A stretch of 12,782 nt of DNA from Verrucomicrobiota bacterium (lineage in GTDB: Bacteria; Verrucomicrobiota; Verrucomicrobiia; Chthoniobacterales; UBA10450). Made by a program: the position numbers and the translations under genes. Positions 1 to 7,513 of the stretch are shown one piece after another (within the stretch, counting starts at the first letter, position 1; each line of letters begins with the position of its first letter). The DNA lies in assembly GCA_003219995.1 (NCBI GenBank), contig QHRC01000093.1, forward strand, positions 1-12,782, read 5' to 3'. The notes beneath the pieces were generated by a model. It searched no databases, was not told where the DNA came from, and saw only the letters and a list, made by a program, of their open reading frames with translations.

Positions 1-648
1 TTTCAAACCGAAACAATCGATCACTACCGCGCCCTGGGTCGGCGGAACGGTCAGATCGACCAGCAGCGCCGTGCGACCTTTTCGCCGCAGCACTTTGTAA
101 AGCCTGACAATTCCTCGGTCGCGCGGGATCAGCTCATGCCCGGATAGTTCGCGAATATTTTTGAAAATCGGATCGAGCAGCGAATTTTTGAATTCCTGGG
201 CAATGATTGTGCCGGTCAGTCCGAGAAATCCACAGGCCAGGCTGAGCCATTCGAAATTGCTGTAGTGATAGCAGGCAATCATCACGCTCCGCTCCGGTCC
301 CGTGCCGCGCGCCGTCTCTTCGAGGTTTTGCAACTCGATGTAACGCGAGAAATTTTGGGGCGTCAGGCACGGACTCCACAAAAGATCGAGCGCGGTACGG
401 GCAAAATGCTGAAATGATTGGCGAACGATTTTGCGCCGCGCCGCGATCGGTAATTCATCGCCAAACGCAACCTCCAGATTGCTGAGCGCGACTTCGCGGC
501 CATGCCGATCGAAAATCGACATCATAAATCCGAGAACGTGCGCGAGGCGAAAGCAGGCCCTGCGGGAGAGCAATGGGACCAACTTTACCGCGGCCTGAAG
601 ACCCACCGATTCCAATCGGTGGCGAAATCTCTTCCATCGTCGGCGCAT
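1..648 (-). CDS. Lysophospholipid/lipid A acyltransferase, LpxL/HtrB-like (3' end outside window)
   Basis: Probably transfers a fatty acyl chain to a lipid A precursor or related lysolipid at the inner face of the cytoplasmic membrane. Read on the minus strand, 216 codons are present and the frame is open at the left edge; the family is usually about 300 residues, so roughly a quarter is missing. The H-x4-E acyltransferase signature is visible as HYSNFE (H128, E133). Preceding it is a segment RYIELQNLEE (about 102-111) that resembles the usual Y-V-E-V-x-N-L-E stretch. LVDLTVPPTQGAVVIDCFG (196-214) occupies the place of the family's D-Q-D...G-V-x-V-x-F-F-G region, though it is divergent. The start is uncertain: ATG at 648 gives a typical basic N-terminus MRRRWKRF. 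In-frame GTGs at 663 and 684 follow a TAA at 687-685, and no good ribosome site decides between them. The gene is divergent from the phosphatase-GlyA gene. Family is fairly sure; exact acceptor is unknown. Confidence 0.82.
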   Translation of the reverse strand, partial: MRRRWKRFRHRLESVGLQAAVKLVPLLSRRACFRLAHVLGFMMSIFDRHGREVALSNLEVAFGDELPIAARRKIVRQSFQHFARTALDLLWSPCLTPQNFSRYIELQNLEETARGTGPERSVMIACYHYSNFEWLSLACGFLGLTGTIIAQEFKNSLLDPIFKNIRELSGHELIPRDRGIVRLYKVLRRKGRTALLVDLTVPPTQGAVVIDCFGLK

Positions 649-788
649 CGCGATTCTATACACGCGTCTGACCGGCCTCGCCACTTAGCCACACGGCGGA
701 GCTGGATCCGTTGTTTCACCACCTCCGATTGACTTGACTCTGTTCGATCCTAGGTTGCAAATGCGCGCGCTCGCGCGCCGCGCAGATT

Positions 789-2588
789 GTGAAAAGCGTC
801 CTTTTTGTCTGTACCGGAAACATTTGCCGCAGTCCCATTGCGGAGGGGCTGTTTCGCCGTTTGCTCGGGAATCGTAGAGACATCGAGGTCGCTTCGGCCG
901 GCGTGCATGCGGTCCGTGGCCAGCCGCCGAGTCTGTATGCCGTGCAAGTTTGCGAAGACGAAGGCGTGGGCATCAGCCATCTTCGCAGCCAGCCGTTGAC
1001 GGCCACCCTAATCGATCGTGCCACGCACATTTTTGCCATGACCGGGGCGCATCTGGAAACAATCCACATGCTCTTCCCGCAGGGCGCGGAAAGATCCTTT
1101 CTGCTCCGTGAATTTGAAGAGCCGGACACAACAGTGTGGCGCGATGTGCCGGATCCGATCGGTCTTGGCCGCCCGGTTTACGAAGTCTGTGCCCAAACCA
1201 TCAAAAACGCTTTACCCAGCGTGCTTGCCTTCGTAGAACAAAGCGAGCTTGCGCCAACTTCGCGCGGCAGTGGGGCTTCTTCTTATCTCGTGAGCGATCT
1301 ACCGCATCAGATTCAAACCGAACCCAGCGGATCAACATCATCGGGCGGCTCGAGTGGTGGTCTCCGGCGGGTCGATCCCGAAATTTTCGATGCGATCAGT
1401 GCCGAAGAAAAGCGGCAACGCGAGAATATCGAGCTGATTGCATCGGAAAATTTCACGAGCCGCGCGGTGATGGAAGCGCAAGGCAGCGTGCTGACCAACA
1501 AGTACGCGGAAGGTTATCCGGGCAAGCGCTGGTATGGCGGTTGTGAAAATGTCGATGTTGCGGAGCAACTTGCGATCGATCGGGCCAAGCGATTGTTCGG
1601 TGCCGAGCACGTGAACGTCCAGCCGCATAGCGGCGCGCAAGCCAACATGGCGGTTTATTTCGCCGCCATTAAACCGGGCGACAGAATTTTGACAATGAAT
1701 CTTGCGCACGGTGGACATCTCACTCATGGACATCCGGCAAATTTTTCCGGCAAATTTTATCAAGTCACGCATTACGGCGTGGACCAGAAAACCGAACAGA
1801 TCGATTACGACGCGCTGCACAAACAAGCGGAGGAAGTGCGTCCGGTCATGATCACCGCAGGAGCGTCCGCCTATCCGCGCACGATCGATTTTCCGCGGCT
1901 GCGCCAAATCGCCGATTCAGTCGCCGCTATTCTCTTCATCGACATGGCGCACATTGCGGGGCTAGTGGCGGGCGGCCAGCATCCGAGCCCAATTGCGCAT
2001 GCGCAATTTGTCACCACCACTACGCACAAGAGCTTGCGCGGACCGCGCGGCGGCATCGTTCTGTGCGAGGAAAAATTCGCCAAGCAAATCGATTCGACGC
2101 TTTTTCCCGGAGTGCAGGGCGGCCCGCTCATGCACGTGATCGCGGCAAAAGCGGTTTGTTTTCACGAAGCGCTCCAACCGCAATTCCGCGAATATCAGCG
2201 CCAAGTGGTTGTGAATGCGAAAGCACTCGCCGCCGGAATTGCCAAGCACGGTTATCGTATCGTTTCCGGTGGGACCGACAATCATCTCATGCTGGTCGAT
2301 CTTCGTTCGAAAGAAATTGATGGGAAGGAAGCGCAGGAAGTTCTCGATCGCGCTGGCATTACCGTGAACAAGAACGCGATCCCCTTCGACACTTATCCAA
2401 TTTTCAAGCCGGGCGGAATCCGCATCGGCACGCCGGCTGTGACCACCCGCGGCATGAAAGAAGAGGACATGCTCGAGATCGCGGACTTGATCGCAGAAGC
2501 GCTCAATAATCGGACGGATACCGATGCACTCGAGCGGGTGCGCAGCAAAGTGCGCGAACTAACGCGAAGATTTCCGATTCCATCGTAG
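789..2588 (+). CDS. glyA: Fusion: low-molecular-weight protein phosphatase + serine hydroxymethyltransferase (GlyA)
   Basis: A 599-residue frame with two complete domains. Residues 1-150 are an LMW protein phosphatase: the C-x5-R loop [10 protein letters not shown] has nucleophile C8, C13, R14 and S15, and PDPIG supplies the probable general acid D122. Residues 152-192 form a linker, Ser/Gly-rich at the end ([11 protein letters not shown]). Residues 193-599 are full-length GlyA, which makes glycine and methylene-tetrahydrofolate from serine with PLP. It shows [23 protein letters not shown], the PLP contacts D385 and H388 in FIDMAHIAG, Schiff-base lysine K414 in TTTTHKS, and R545 in GGIRIGTPA. 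No stop interrupts the join. The start is GTG 789, the only plausible one ahead of the phosphatase core; no Shine-Dalgarno is evident. An in-frame GTG at 1290 could in principle start GlyA alone. In Bacillus, ywlE (phosphatase), rpiB and glyA are neighbours, so the fusion may reflect an ancestral gene order. Phosphatase substrate is unknown. Confidence 0.95.
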   Translation: MKSVLFVCTGNICRSPIAEGLFRRLLGNRRDIEVASAGVHAVRGQPPSLYAVQVCEDEGVGISHLRSQPLTATLIDRATHIFAMTGAHLETIHMLFPQGAERSFLLREFEEPDTTVWRDVPDPIGLGRPVYEVCAQTIKNALPSVLAFVEQSELAPTSRGSGASSYLVSDLPHQIQTEPSGSTSSGGSSGGLRRVDPEIFDAISAEEKRQRENIELIASENFTSRAVMEAQGSVLTNKYAEGYPGKRWYGGCENVDVAEQLAIDRAKRLFGAEHVNVQPHSGAQANMAVYFAAIKPGDRILTMNLAHGGHLTHGHPANFSGKFYQVTHYGVDQKTEQIDYDALHKQAEEVRPVMITAGASAYPRTIDFPRLRQIADSVAAILFIDMAHIAGLVAGGQHPSPIAHAQFVTTTTHKSLRGPRGGIVLCEEKFAKQIDSTLFPGVQGGPLMHVIAAKAVCFHEALQPQFREYQRQVVVNAKALAAGIAKHGYRIVSGGTDNHLMLVDLRSKEIDGKEAQEVLDRAGITVNKNAIPFDTYPIFKPGGIRIGTPAVTTRGMKEEDMLEIADLIAEALNNRTDTDALERVRSKVRELTRRFPIPS

Positions 2589-2653
2589 CTGTAGCGGCGG
2601 CGTTCTGTGAGCGTCGTATTGATTCCTCCGACGATCATGGACCGCCGTTCCAG
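2589..2653. repeat. CTGTAG-GCGGCG palindromic repeat, copy A
   Basis: An imperfect palindrome that starts with CTGTAGCGGCGG and ends with GACCGCCGTTCCAG. It begins on the base right after the glyA TAG stop. Its central part (TCTGTGAGCGTCG) and ends match copies at 9254-9315 and 11663-11727. It lies 56 bp upstream of zwf. It could fold as a hairpin in RNA and act as a 3' end for the glyA transcript, but no T-tract follows, so terminator function is only a guess. Confidence 0.8.
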
Positions 2654-2709
2654 ATATTTTGATCTTACCTAATCTCCGGAAATCTGTGTAATTTGCGGAC
2701 ACTCCAACC

Positions 2710-4257
2710 ATGAACCGGGCTGGCGAACAACAGCAAACAAATCCGCTACGCGAAGGCCTGTCCACTCGGGCCGTGCCGCAGCCGTGCAGCATCGTGATTT
2801 TCGGCGCGACCGGTGACCTCACTCATCGCAAGCTCATCCCCGCTCTCTACAATCTGGCGGCTGATGGCGAGCTTCCGCCCGCGGTCGCGGTCGTTGGCTT
2901 TGCACGTCGCGAAAAAAACGATGACAAATTTCGACGCGAGCTCGAGGAAACGACACGAAAATTCTCCCGGCAAACGGTGCGCGACGAGATTTGGAAAACT
3001 TTCGCGCAATCGATTTTTTATCACCAGAGCGAATTTGAAGACGAGAGCGGCTACAAAAGTTTGGCGCAACGTCTGGAGAAGATCGACGAGGAGCGGGGCA
3101 CACGCGGCAATCGTCTTTTTTATTTCGCGGCTGCGCCCGACCAGTTCGAACCGATTCTGAAAAACTTGAAGGCGGCAGGTTTGAACGAAACTTGTGAAGG
3201 GAGCTGGGCGCGGGTCATCGTCGAAAAACCGTTCGGAACCGATCTGGCGTCCGCACGCGAGCTCAATCGCATCGTCCGCAATTCTTTCGCGGAAGAACAA
3301 ACCTATCGGATCGATCATTTTCTCGGGAAAGAAACCGCCCAGAACATTCTAGTCCTGCGCTTTGCGAATGCGATCTTCGCACCGCTTTGGAACAGGCACT
3401 ATGTCGATCATGTCCAGATTACCGCCGCCGAGACGCTCGGAGTTGAGGGCCGCGCCGGTTACTACGAAGGCGCGGGCGCATTGCGCGACATGGTGCAGAA
3501 TCATTTACTCCAACTGCTCTGCCTCGTCGCGATGGAACCGCCCACCGATCTGAGCGCCGATAGCATCCGTGATGAGAAAGTAAAGGTCGTTCGTTCGCTT
3601 CGCCGTTTTTCTCGGGGTGAAATCGCCTCGGCCGTCGTGCGCGGCCAGTACGCCAAGGGCGCGATCAACGGCAAATCGGTCGCCGGTTATCGCGAGGAAG
3701 AAAAGGTAAAAACAGATTCAAAAACGGAAACGTTCGTGGCCTTGCGCTTGTTCATCGACGACTGGCGCTGGTCGGACGTTCCGGTTTACATGCGGGTTGG
3801 GAAACGGCTTCCCAAATCGGGCACGGAGATTTCGGTGCACTTCAAGCACGCGCCCGCCGTTCTGTTTAACAAGGAAGCGGTGACGCTCGACCAAAACGTG
3901 CTCGTCATTCGGATTCAACCGGATGAAGGAATTTCGTTGCGCATGCAGGCCAAAATGCCGGGCACCAGTTTCCGCATCCAGCCGGTCAAAATGGATTTTC
4001 ATTATGGAACTTCGTTCGGCAAAGCCAGCCCGGAGGCATACGAACGTTTGCTCCTCGATGCCATGAGTGGTGATGCCACCCTCTTTGCCCGACGCGATGA
4101 AGTGGAGGAGGCGTGGGCTTTCATCGACATCATTGAAAATGCATGGGCCGCGAAAAAGGACGCGCCCAATTTGTTTTTTTATCCGGCCGGCTCGTGGGGC
4201 CCGGAAGAAGCCGATGATCTACTCGCACGCGACGGCCGCGCCTGGAGAAGATTGTGA
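2710..4257 (+). CDS. zwf: Glucose-6-phosphate 1-dehydrogenase
   Basis: Oxidises glucose 6-phosphate to 6-phosphogluconolactone with NAD(P)+, the first step of the oxidative pentose phosphate route, in the cytosol. At 515 residues it is slightly longer than usual (about 490), mostly from a ~24-residue polar N-terminal extension before [17 protein letters not shown]. The nucleotide-binding loop is GATGDL (32-37, family form GASGDL). EKPFG (172-176) and the substrate/active-site segment RIDHFLGKE (200-208, D202, H203, K207) are intact, and H265 in RDMVQNH lies 62 residues after H203, the spacing of the two catalytic histidines in the Leuconostoc enzyme. The C-terminal [14 protein letters not shown] is typical. 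ATG 2710 has no clear Shine-Dalgarno; a TGTAAT at 2687-2692 might be a -10 box giving a very short leader, but no matching -35 is seen. It is followed after 134 bp by opcA, its functional partner, with a repeat hairpin between them. Confidence 0.97.
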   Translation: MNRAGEQQQTNPLREGLSTRAVPQPCSIVIFGATGDLTHRKLIPALYNLAADGELPPAVAVVGFARREKNDDKFRRELEETTRKFSRQTVRDEIWKTFAQSIFYHQSEFEDESGYKSLAQRLEKIDEERGTRGNRLFYFAAAPDQFEPILKNLKAAGLNETCEGSWARVIVEKPFGTDLASARELNRIVRNSFAEEQTYRIDHFLGKETAQNILVLRFANAIFAPLWNRHYVDHVQITAAETLGVEGRAGYYEGAGALRDMVQNHLLQLLCLVAMEPPTDLSADSIRDEKVKVVRSLRRFSRGEIASAVVRGQYAKGAINGKSVAGYREEEKVKTDSKTETFVALRLFIDDWRWSDVPVYMRVGKRLPKSGTEISVHFKHAPAVLFNKEAVTLDQNVLVIRIQPDEGISLRMQAKMPGTSFRIQPVKMDFHYGTSFGKASPEAYERLLLDAMSGDATLFARRDEVEEAWAFIDIIENAWAAKKDAPNLFFYPAGSWGPEEADDLLARDGRAWRRL

Positions 4258-4285
4258 AATGAAAACATTTGATAGAGGTTCTTGC

Positions 4286-4363
4286 TGTCATCCCGAGCGA
4301 AGCGAGGGACCTCTCTTATACCCTCGATTTTGTGAGAGATTCTTCGCTCCGCTCAGAATGACA
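4286..4363. repeat. TGTCATYC-GAGCGAAG inverted repeat, copy 1
   Basis: Starts TGTCATCCCGAGCGAAGCGA and ends with the near-inverse GCTCCGCTCAGAATGACA, giving a ~30-bp imperfect stem with the inner tip CTCTC/GAGAG and a loop around 4316-4331. It sits between the zwf stop (4257) and the opcA ATG (4392). Related copies lie at 8467-8549 and 10405-10514. This is a widespread dispersed repeat type in several bacterial phyla. If zwf and opcA are co-transcribed, the stem would lie in the intercistronic RNA. Confidence 0.85.
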
Positions 4364-4382
4364 AACTTGCTTAGGCCGCTCT

Positions 4383-4389
4383 AGGAAGG
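4383..4389 (+). promoter_or_regulatory. Ribosome binding site of opcA
   Basis: AGGAAGG is 2 to 5 nt (depending on the paired part) before ATG 4392. It is the clearest Shine-Dalgarno-like sequence in the window and supports that start codon. Most other genes here lack one. Confidence 0.5.
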
Positions 4390-4391
4390 TT

Positions 4392-5657
4392 ATGCGCGCA
4401 ACTGCTGAAAATTATTCGTTAGGCCTCCAGGTCGAGATCGGCAAGATCGACAAGGAGCTGAAAAAGCTTTGGGCAGAAAGTGAAGATGCGATGACCCGCG
4501 CGTCGCTGATTAATCTTGCCGTTTACAGCGAAGCGCCCGGTTCACTCGAGAAGAATACTCAGGTCATCGCGAAGATCGCGCAGAGTCACGCTTGCCGCGC
4601 GATTGTCATTGGCGCCGATTGTAAGGCGAGCGAAGACCATGTCGAAGCCTGGATCAGCGCGCACTGTCACATCAGCCACGCCGGGGGCAAACAGATTTGC
4701 TCCGAGCAGCTTTCTTTTCGACTGGAAGGGCCCTGCACGAATCTGATGCCGAGCATCGTTTTCTCGCATCTCGATTCGGACTTGCCTTTTTATCTTTGGT
4801 GGCAGGACGAATTTCATGACCCGATGGACCCACAACTTTGGGAGTGGGTCGATCGGCTCATTTACGACAGCCAAACGTGGAGCAAGTTCGGCGCGCAAAT
4901 GCGTCTGATCGAGACCGCGCAGCAAGAGGCACGACAGCGCGTCGTGCTTTGCGATTTGAATTGGACACGGCTGGACAAAGTCCGTTTTGCGATCGCGCAA
5001 TTTTTCGATCACCCGGCCTCGCATCATCATTTCACCGAAATCGAAAGCGCGCGAATCGATTTTGCGCCCGAGTTCAGATCGACCGCGGTGCTTTTGGCCG
5101 GTTGGCTCGCGGCTCAATTAGACTGGCGGGCCGAGAAAACGAAAGCGGAAAACAGATTAATGTTTAGCGACTCGTCCCGGCGCAAGATCGACATTGAACT
5201 GCGTGAGCATTCGGGTGAACCCGTTAGCGAAATCATTTTAAACTCCGGTAACGTGGAATTCGTTGTCGCGTCCGCAAAATGCGGCGATCTGCTGGAAATT
5301 TCGCGTGGCAAGCCGGGCGAGAAACGAGTGTCGCAGTTAATGCCGGCGCAAAGAAACGATCCAGTGGAGCTGATGAGCCAGGAGCTGATGCGCGGCGGAC
5401 CGCACAATGTGTATCTGCGTGCAGTCAACCGCGTTCGCGATCAAAAATTCGAATTAGCGACCGCACATTTTTTTCGATCGAGAAAAGTTCGCTGGCGCGC
5501 TTTCGTCCCTGCTCGCCCAAACGGCGCGCGAATGAAAGATCGACAACCGCTTTTTCAATGGCGCGAGCGAGCGCGCCGGCATCGTGAGGAGGCACAAGAA
5601 TCCCTGTCTCATTTTCAACGACCATTTCCGGAATCCCACCAATCGGTGTCGAGATGA
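4392..5657 (+). CDS. opcA: Glucose-6-phosphate dehydrogenase assembly/effector protein OpcA
   Basis: OpcA-type proteins bind glucose-6-phosphate dehydrogenase and promote its active oligomer; they are best known in cyanobacteria and actinobacteria, usually beside zwf, as here. The recognisable blocks are LPFYLWWQDE (131-140, family form D-L-P-x-x-L-W-W) and CDLNWTRLDKVR (187-198, family form D-L-N/D-W-x-R-L). There is no signal peptide or membrane segment, so it is cytosolic. The start ATG 4392 has AGGAAGG just upstream. The frame gives 421 residues, but from about residue 345 it runs antisense to the 3' end of the convergent glycosyltransferase gene for 233 bp. The residues after about 357 are Arg-rich (RSRKVRWRAFVPARPNGAR) with no family likeness, as expected for a shadow frame that lost its original stop. 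The functional protein probably corresponds to about residues 1-357; whether the tail is made is unknown. Confidence 0.88.
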   Translation: MRATAENYSLGLQVEIGKIDKELKKLWAESEDAMTRASLINLAVYSEAPGSLEKNTQVIAKIAQSHACRAIVIGADCKASEDHVEAWISAHCHISHAGGKQICSEQLSFRLEGPCTNLMPSIVFSHLDSDLPFYLWWQDEFHDPMDPQLWEWVDRLIYDSQTWSKFGAQMRLIETAQQEARQRVVLCDLNWTRLDKVRFAIAQFFDHPASHHHFTEIESARIDFAPEFRSTAVLLAGWLAAQLDWRAEKTKAENRLMFSDSSRRKIDIELREHSGEPVSEIILNSGNVEFVVASAKCGDLLEISRGKPGEKRVSQLMPAQRNDPVELMSQELMRGGPHNVYLRAVNRVRDQKFELATAHFFRSRKVRWRAFVPARPNGARMKDRQPLFQWRERARRHREEAQESLSHFQRPFPESHQSVSR

Positions 5658-6618
5658 CTGGCAATCCTGTCGCCATCGCTTCCATGATCACGGTAGGCAG
5701 ATTATCCATGCCACCGTCGGTGCCGACCACGCTCGGCAGAACAAAAGCGGTTCCCGCCGCCAAATGCTTCGTGATTTCACGTTGCGGTTTCGCACCGAGC
5801 AAGTGAACGCAATTTTGCAGATCAAGATGATCGATCTGCCGGCGCAATTCTTTCTCGAGCGGGCCTTCGCCGATGATGTCGCAGCGAAATAAACTTCCGC
5901 CGTCCTTGAGCAATCGACAGGCGCGAATCAAATCAGCGAACCCCTTTTTCTCGATCAAACGACCGATCGCGACGATCAATGGCGGCGCCTCCGAGAAATC
6001 GGCGCGTTTGAATTCAGCGAGATTCAACCCGTTGTAGATCCGATGGATCCGCGCCGTCCGATCTGGAAAGCGCTCTTGTAAAAACTTTGCGGCGTAGTCC
6101 GTCTCGGTAACGATGGCGCGCGCGGCATCGACGAGTTTATCGAGACCGATCTCGAAGTTTCGCGGCGCAAAAATATCGTTAGCGTGCGCGGTAAAACTGA
6201 AATTGATGCCGAAGAACTTGTCGATCCAGAAAGCGGTGCGGGCAGCGAGACCGGCAAAGTGCGCGTGAACGTGGCGAACTCCGGAATCGCGCAAGCGTAA
6301 CCCAATATTAACCGCCTGATAAAGACGAAGGAAATCGGTTCGCCGCCCCCACTCATCAAGCGCGGCAACAATCTCTTCCGTTAGCTTTCCTTCTCTAGAA
6401 GCTCGATGCACGTCGGCGAGTAATTCATTCTCCCCGGGCAGGTAATGCACGCGCTTAACGATCCGCTCGTCCCAATTCTGAGGCGGCTCGCCCTTCGGTT
6501 TACGAATCGAGAAAATGGACGGTGTCAGGCCTTGTCGATCCAGTTCAGCGACCTCTCGATGGCAGAAGGTTTGTGAAAACGACGGAAACCGCTCGAAAAG
6601 ATAAGCGAATTTCCTCAT
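5425..6618 (-). CDS. GT4-family glycosyltransferase (WcaL/colanic-acid type)
   Basis: A GT-B fold, retaining glycosyltransferase that probably adds a sugar from a nucleotide-sugar to a cell-surface polysaccharide or glycolipid. The N-terminal half holds acceptor-domain motifs YLFERFPSFSQTF (just after the start), HVHAHFAG and FTAHANDIF. The C-terminal half has the donor-site residues in AIGRLIEKKGF and the block MDNLPTVIMEAMATG, where D-x7-E stands in for the usual E-x7-E, then STPIGGIPE and NETGILVPP. The ATG at 6618 begins MRKFAYLFERF with a weak GGGA upstream; a TTG at 6627 would add MGL. I prefer the ATG (397 residues, normal for the family). It stands alone, divergent from the small lipoprotein and convergent with opcA, overlapping the latter by 233 bp. 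No polysaccharide cluster surrounds it, so the sugar and acceptor cannot be told. Confidence 0.9.
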   Translation of the reverse strand: MRKFAYLFERFPSFSQTFCHREVAELDRQGLTPSIFSIRKPKGEPPQNWDERIVKRVHYLPGENELLADVHRASREGKLTEEIVAALDEWGRRTDFLRLYQAVNIGLRLRDSGVRHVHAHFAGLAARTAFWIDKFFGINFSFTAHANDIFAPRNFEIGLDKLVDAARAIVTETDYAAKFLQERFPDRTARIHRIYNGLNLAEFKRADFSEAPPLIVAIGRLIEKKGFADLIRACRLLKDGGSLFRCDIIGEGPLEKELRRQIDHLDLQNCVHLLGAKPQREITKHLAAGTAFVLPSVVGTDGGMDNLPTVIMEAMATGLPVISTPIGGIPEMVVENETGILVPPHDAGALARAIEKAVVDLSFARRLGEQGRKRASELFSIEKNVRSLIRIFDRERG

Positions 6619-6712
6619 CAATCCCAATTAACTGGGAAAGCGTCTCCTGAAAAGAGCGCAGTGCCAAGGCGGCCACGAGGCGGAGAGCGTCAGTTCGCAC
6701 GAGTTCTGCTCC

Positions 6713-7000
6713 ATGGAAGGAATGCTGGAACGAATTTTCAAATCACTGGCCGTCATCCTAGTCAGTTGTTTGATCCTGCCCGGTTGTGCGCACTTTACCA
6801 AAAGCGGACGCCAACAGCTCGCCTACGAAAAATACGTGAGAAAATGCAGCTACACGCGCGACCGTCAAAGATCGAAAATGAAAATGCCGCGAATGGCGAT
6901 GCCCGCTTCCACGCCTTCGGAGAATAAAGTCAGCGCGGACGTCGTTGATGCCCCTTCGCCACAATCGGTAACGACGGGCGATTCGCAAACCGAGCAATAG
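6713..7000 (+). CDS. Small lipoprotein of unknown function
   Basis: A 95-residue protein with a lipoprotein signal peptide: basic ERIFK, a hydrophobic core SLAVILVSCLILPG and the lipobox LPGC with acylated C25, so the mature part is likely anchored in the membrane facing the periplasm. The mature 71 residues have no recognised domain: a basic stretch (about 32-62, rich in Arg, Lys and Met, including KMKMPRMAMP), one further Cys (C45), then a Ser/Thr/Pro-rich acidic tail. ATG 6713 and ATG 6722 (after GAAGGA) are both possible; the signal peptide is intact with either. It ends 8 bp before the convergent yciA stop. The lipobox makes this frame much more likely real than the overlapping frame at 6661-6927. 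Function cannot be inferred. Confidence 0.7.
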   Translation: MEGMLERIFKSLAVILVSCLILPGCAHFTKSGRQQLAYEKYVRKCSYTRDRQRSKMKMPRMAMPASTPSENKVSADVVDAPSPQSVTTGDSQTEQ

Positions 7001-7008
7001 CGAATTCG

Positions 7009-7401
7009 TCAAGCCGGCTCGCGTTTCACCGGGATCGGTTTTCCGGCATCATCGACCGCAACGTAAATGAAAACGCCATGGGTGACGCGGAGTTGCTCCG
7101 CGCTAATGTAACGCGTTACCCAAACCTCCACAGAAATAGTGGTCGAAGTGCGGCCAGTGCGCTCGCCCCAAGCGTAACAGGCAACAGTGTCCCCCACACG
7201 CACCGGTTGAAGAAACGACATCCCTTCCATCGCCACGGTAACGACGCGGGCCTGGGCTGTTTTCGAAGCGAGAATGCCGCTGCCCAAATCCATCTGCGAC
7301 ATTAACCAGCCGCCGAAAATGTCGCCTTTTGGGTTCGTATCCTTTGGCATTGCAATCGTCTGAATGACAAGCTCGCCTTTCGGTTGATCGGCATCGTTCA
7401 T
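7009..7401 (-). CDS. yciA: Acyl-CoA thioesterase, YciA family
   Basis: A hotdog-fold cytosolic enzyme that hydrolyses acyl-CoA thioesters to free acid and CoA. The 130-residue length is standard. The N-terminal block ELVIQTIAMPKDTNPKGD followed by IFGGWLMSQMD is the family signature; D38 in SQMD is at the position of the catalytic aspartate. VRVGDTVACYAW and a C-terminal beta strand HGVFIYVAVD complete the fold. ATG 7401 is right for the family, yet the sequence just upstream is the edge of a repeat (7404-7510) with no Shine-Dalgarno. It lies downstream of queA on the same strand with the repeat between, and converges with the small lipoprotein gene. Its physiological substrate is not evident from the neighbours. 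Confidence 0.95.
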   Translation of the reverse strand: MNDADQPKGELVIQTIAMPKDTNPKGDIFGGWLMSQMDLGSGILASKTAQARVVTVAMEGMSFLQPVRVGDTVACYAWGERTGRTSTTISVEVWVTRYISAEQLRVTHGVFIYVAVDDAGKPIPVKREPA

Positions 7402-7403
7402 CT

Positions 7404-7510
7404 AACCACTAATGAACACTAATGCACACGAATCCAATTTTTTAGCCGCTGAAATCGCGCCCGCTTTCATTCGTGTTAATTCGTGTTAATTCGTGTTCAT
7501 TCGTGGTTTG
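7404..7510. repeat. 10-bp-unit inverted array (TTCGTGTTAA type)
   Basis: The right half (7469-7508) has four successive 10-bp units, ATTCGTGTTA twice, then ATTCGTGTTC and ATTCGTGGTT. The left half (7404-7433) has three inverted units, AACCACTAAT, GAACACTAAT and GCACACGAAT, pairing in the opposite order. About 35 bp of unrelated sequence lies between. The element fills nearly all of the 112-bp gap between the queA stop (7514) and the yciA ATG (7401). It could form a long hairpin. This TTCGTGTTAA motif recurs in many bacterial genomes in my recollection. Confidence 0.85.
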
Positions 7511-7513
7511 CAG

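Noticed and set aside
729..762. TTGACTTGACT as a promoter -35 for the phosphatase-GlyA gene
   Set aside because: No acceptable -10 hexamer lies 16-18 bp downstream of either TTGACT.
1338..1907. Long open frame opposite the GlyA domain
   Set aside because: Antisense shadow of a strongly conserved gene; no recognisable motifs.
2687..2692. TGTAAT as the zwf -10 box
   Set aside because: No convincing -35 at proper spacing; too weak to list as a feature.
2746..3318. Open frame opposite zwf
   Set aside because: Shadow of zwf, high Arg/Phe content and no family likeness.
4286..4363. Rho-independent terminator after zwf
   Set aside because: The stem is not followed by a T-tract and belongs to a dispersed repeat family.
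4067..4384. Open frame containing HPERSEG-like peptide
   Set aside because: It overlaps zwf and the rest is the translation of the TGTCATYC repeat, a well-known false-gene pattern.
6661..6927. Alternative frame overlapping the small lipoprotein
   Set aside because: No signal peptide or domain, Arg-rich; the overlapping frame has a proper lipobox.
7469..7508. CRISPR-like tandem array
   Set aside because: Units are 10 bp and contiguous with no unique spacers.
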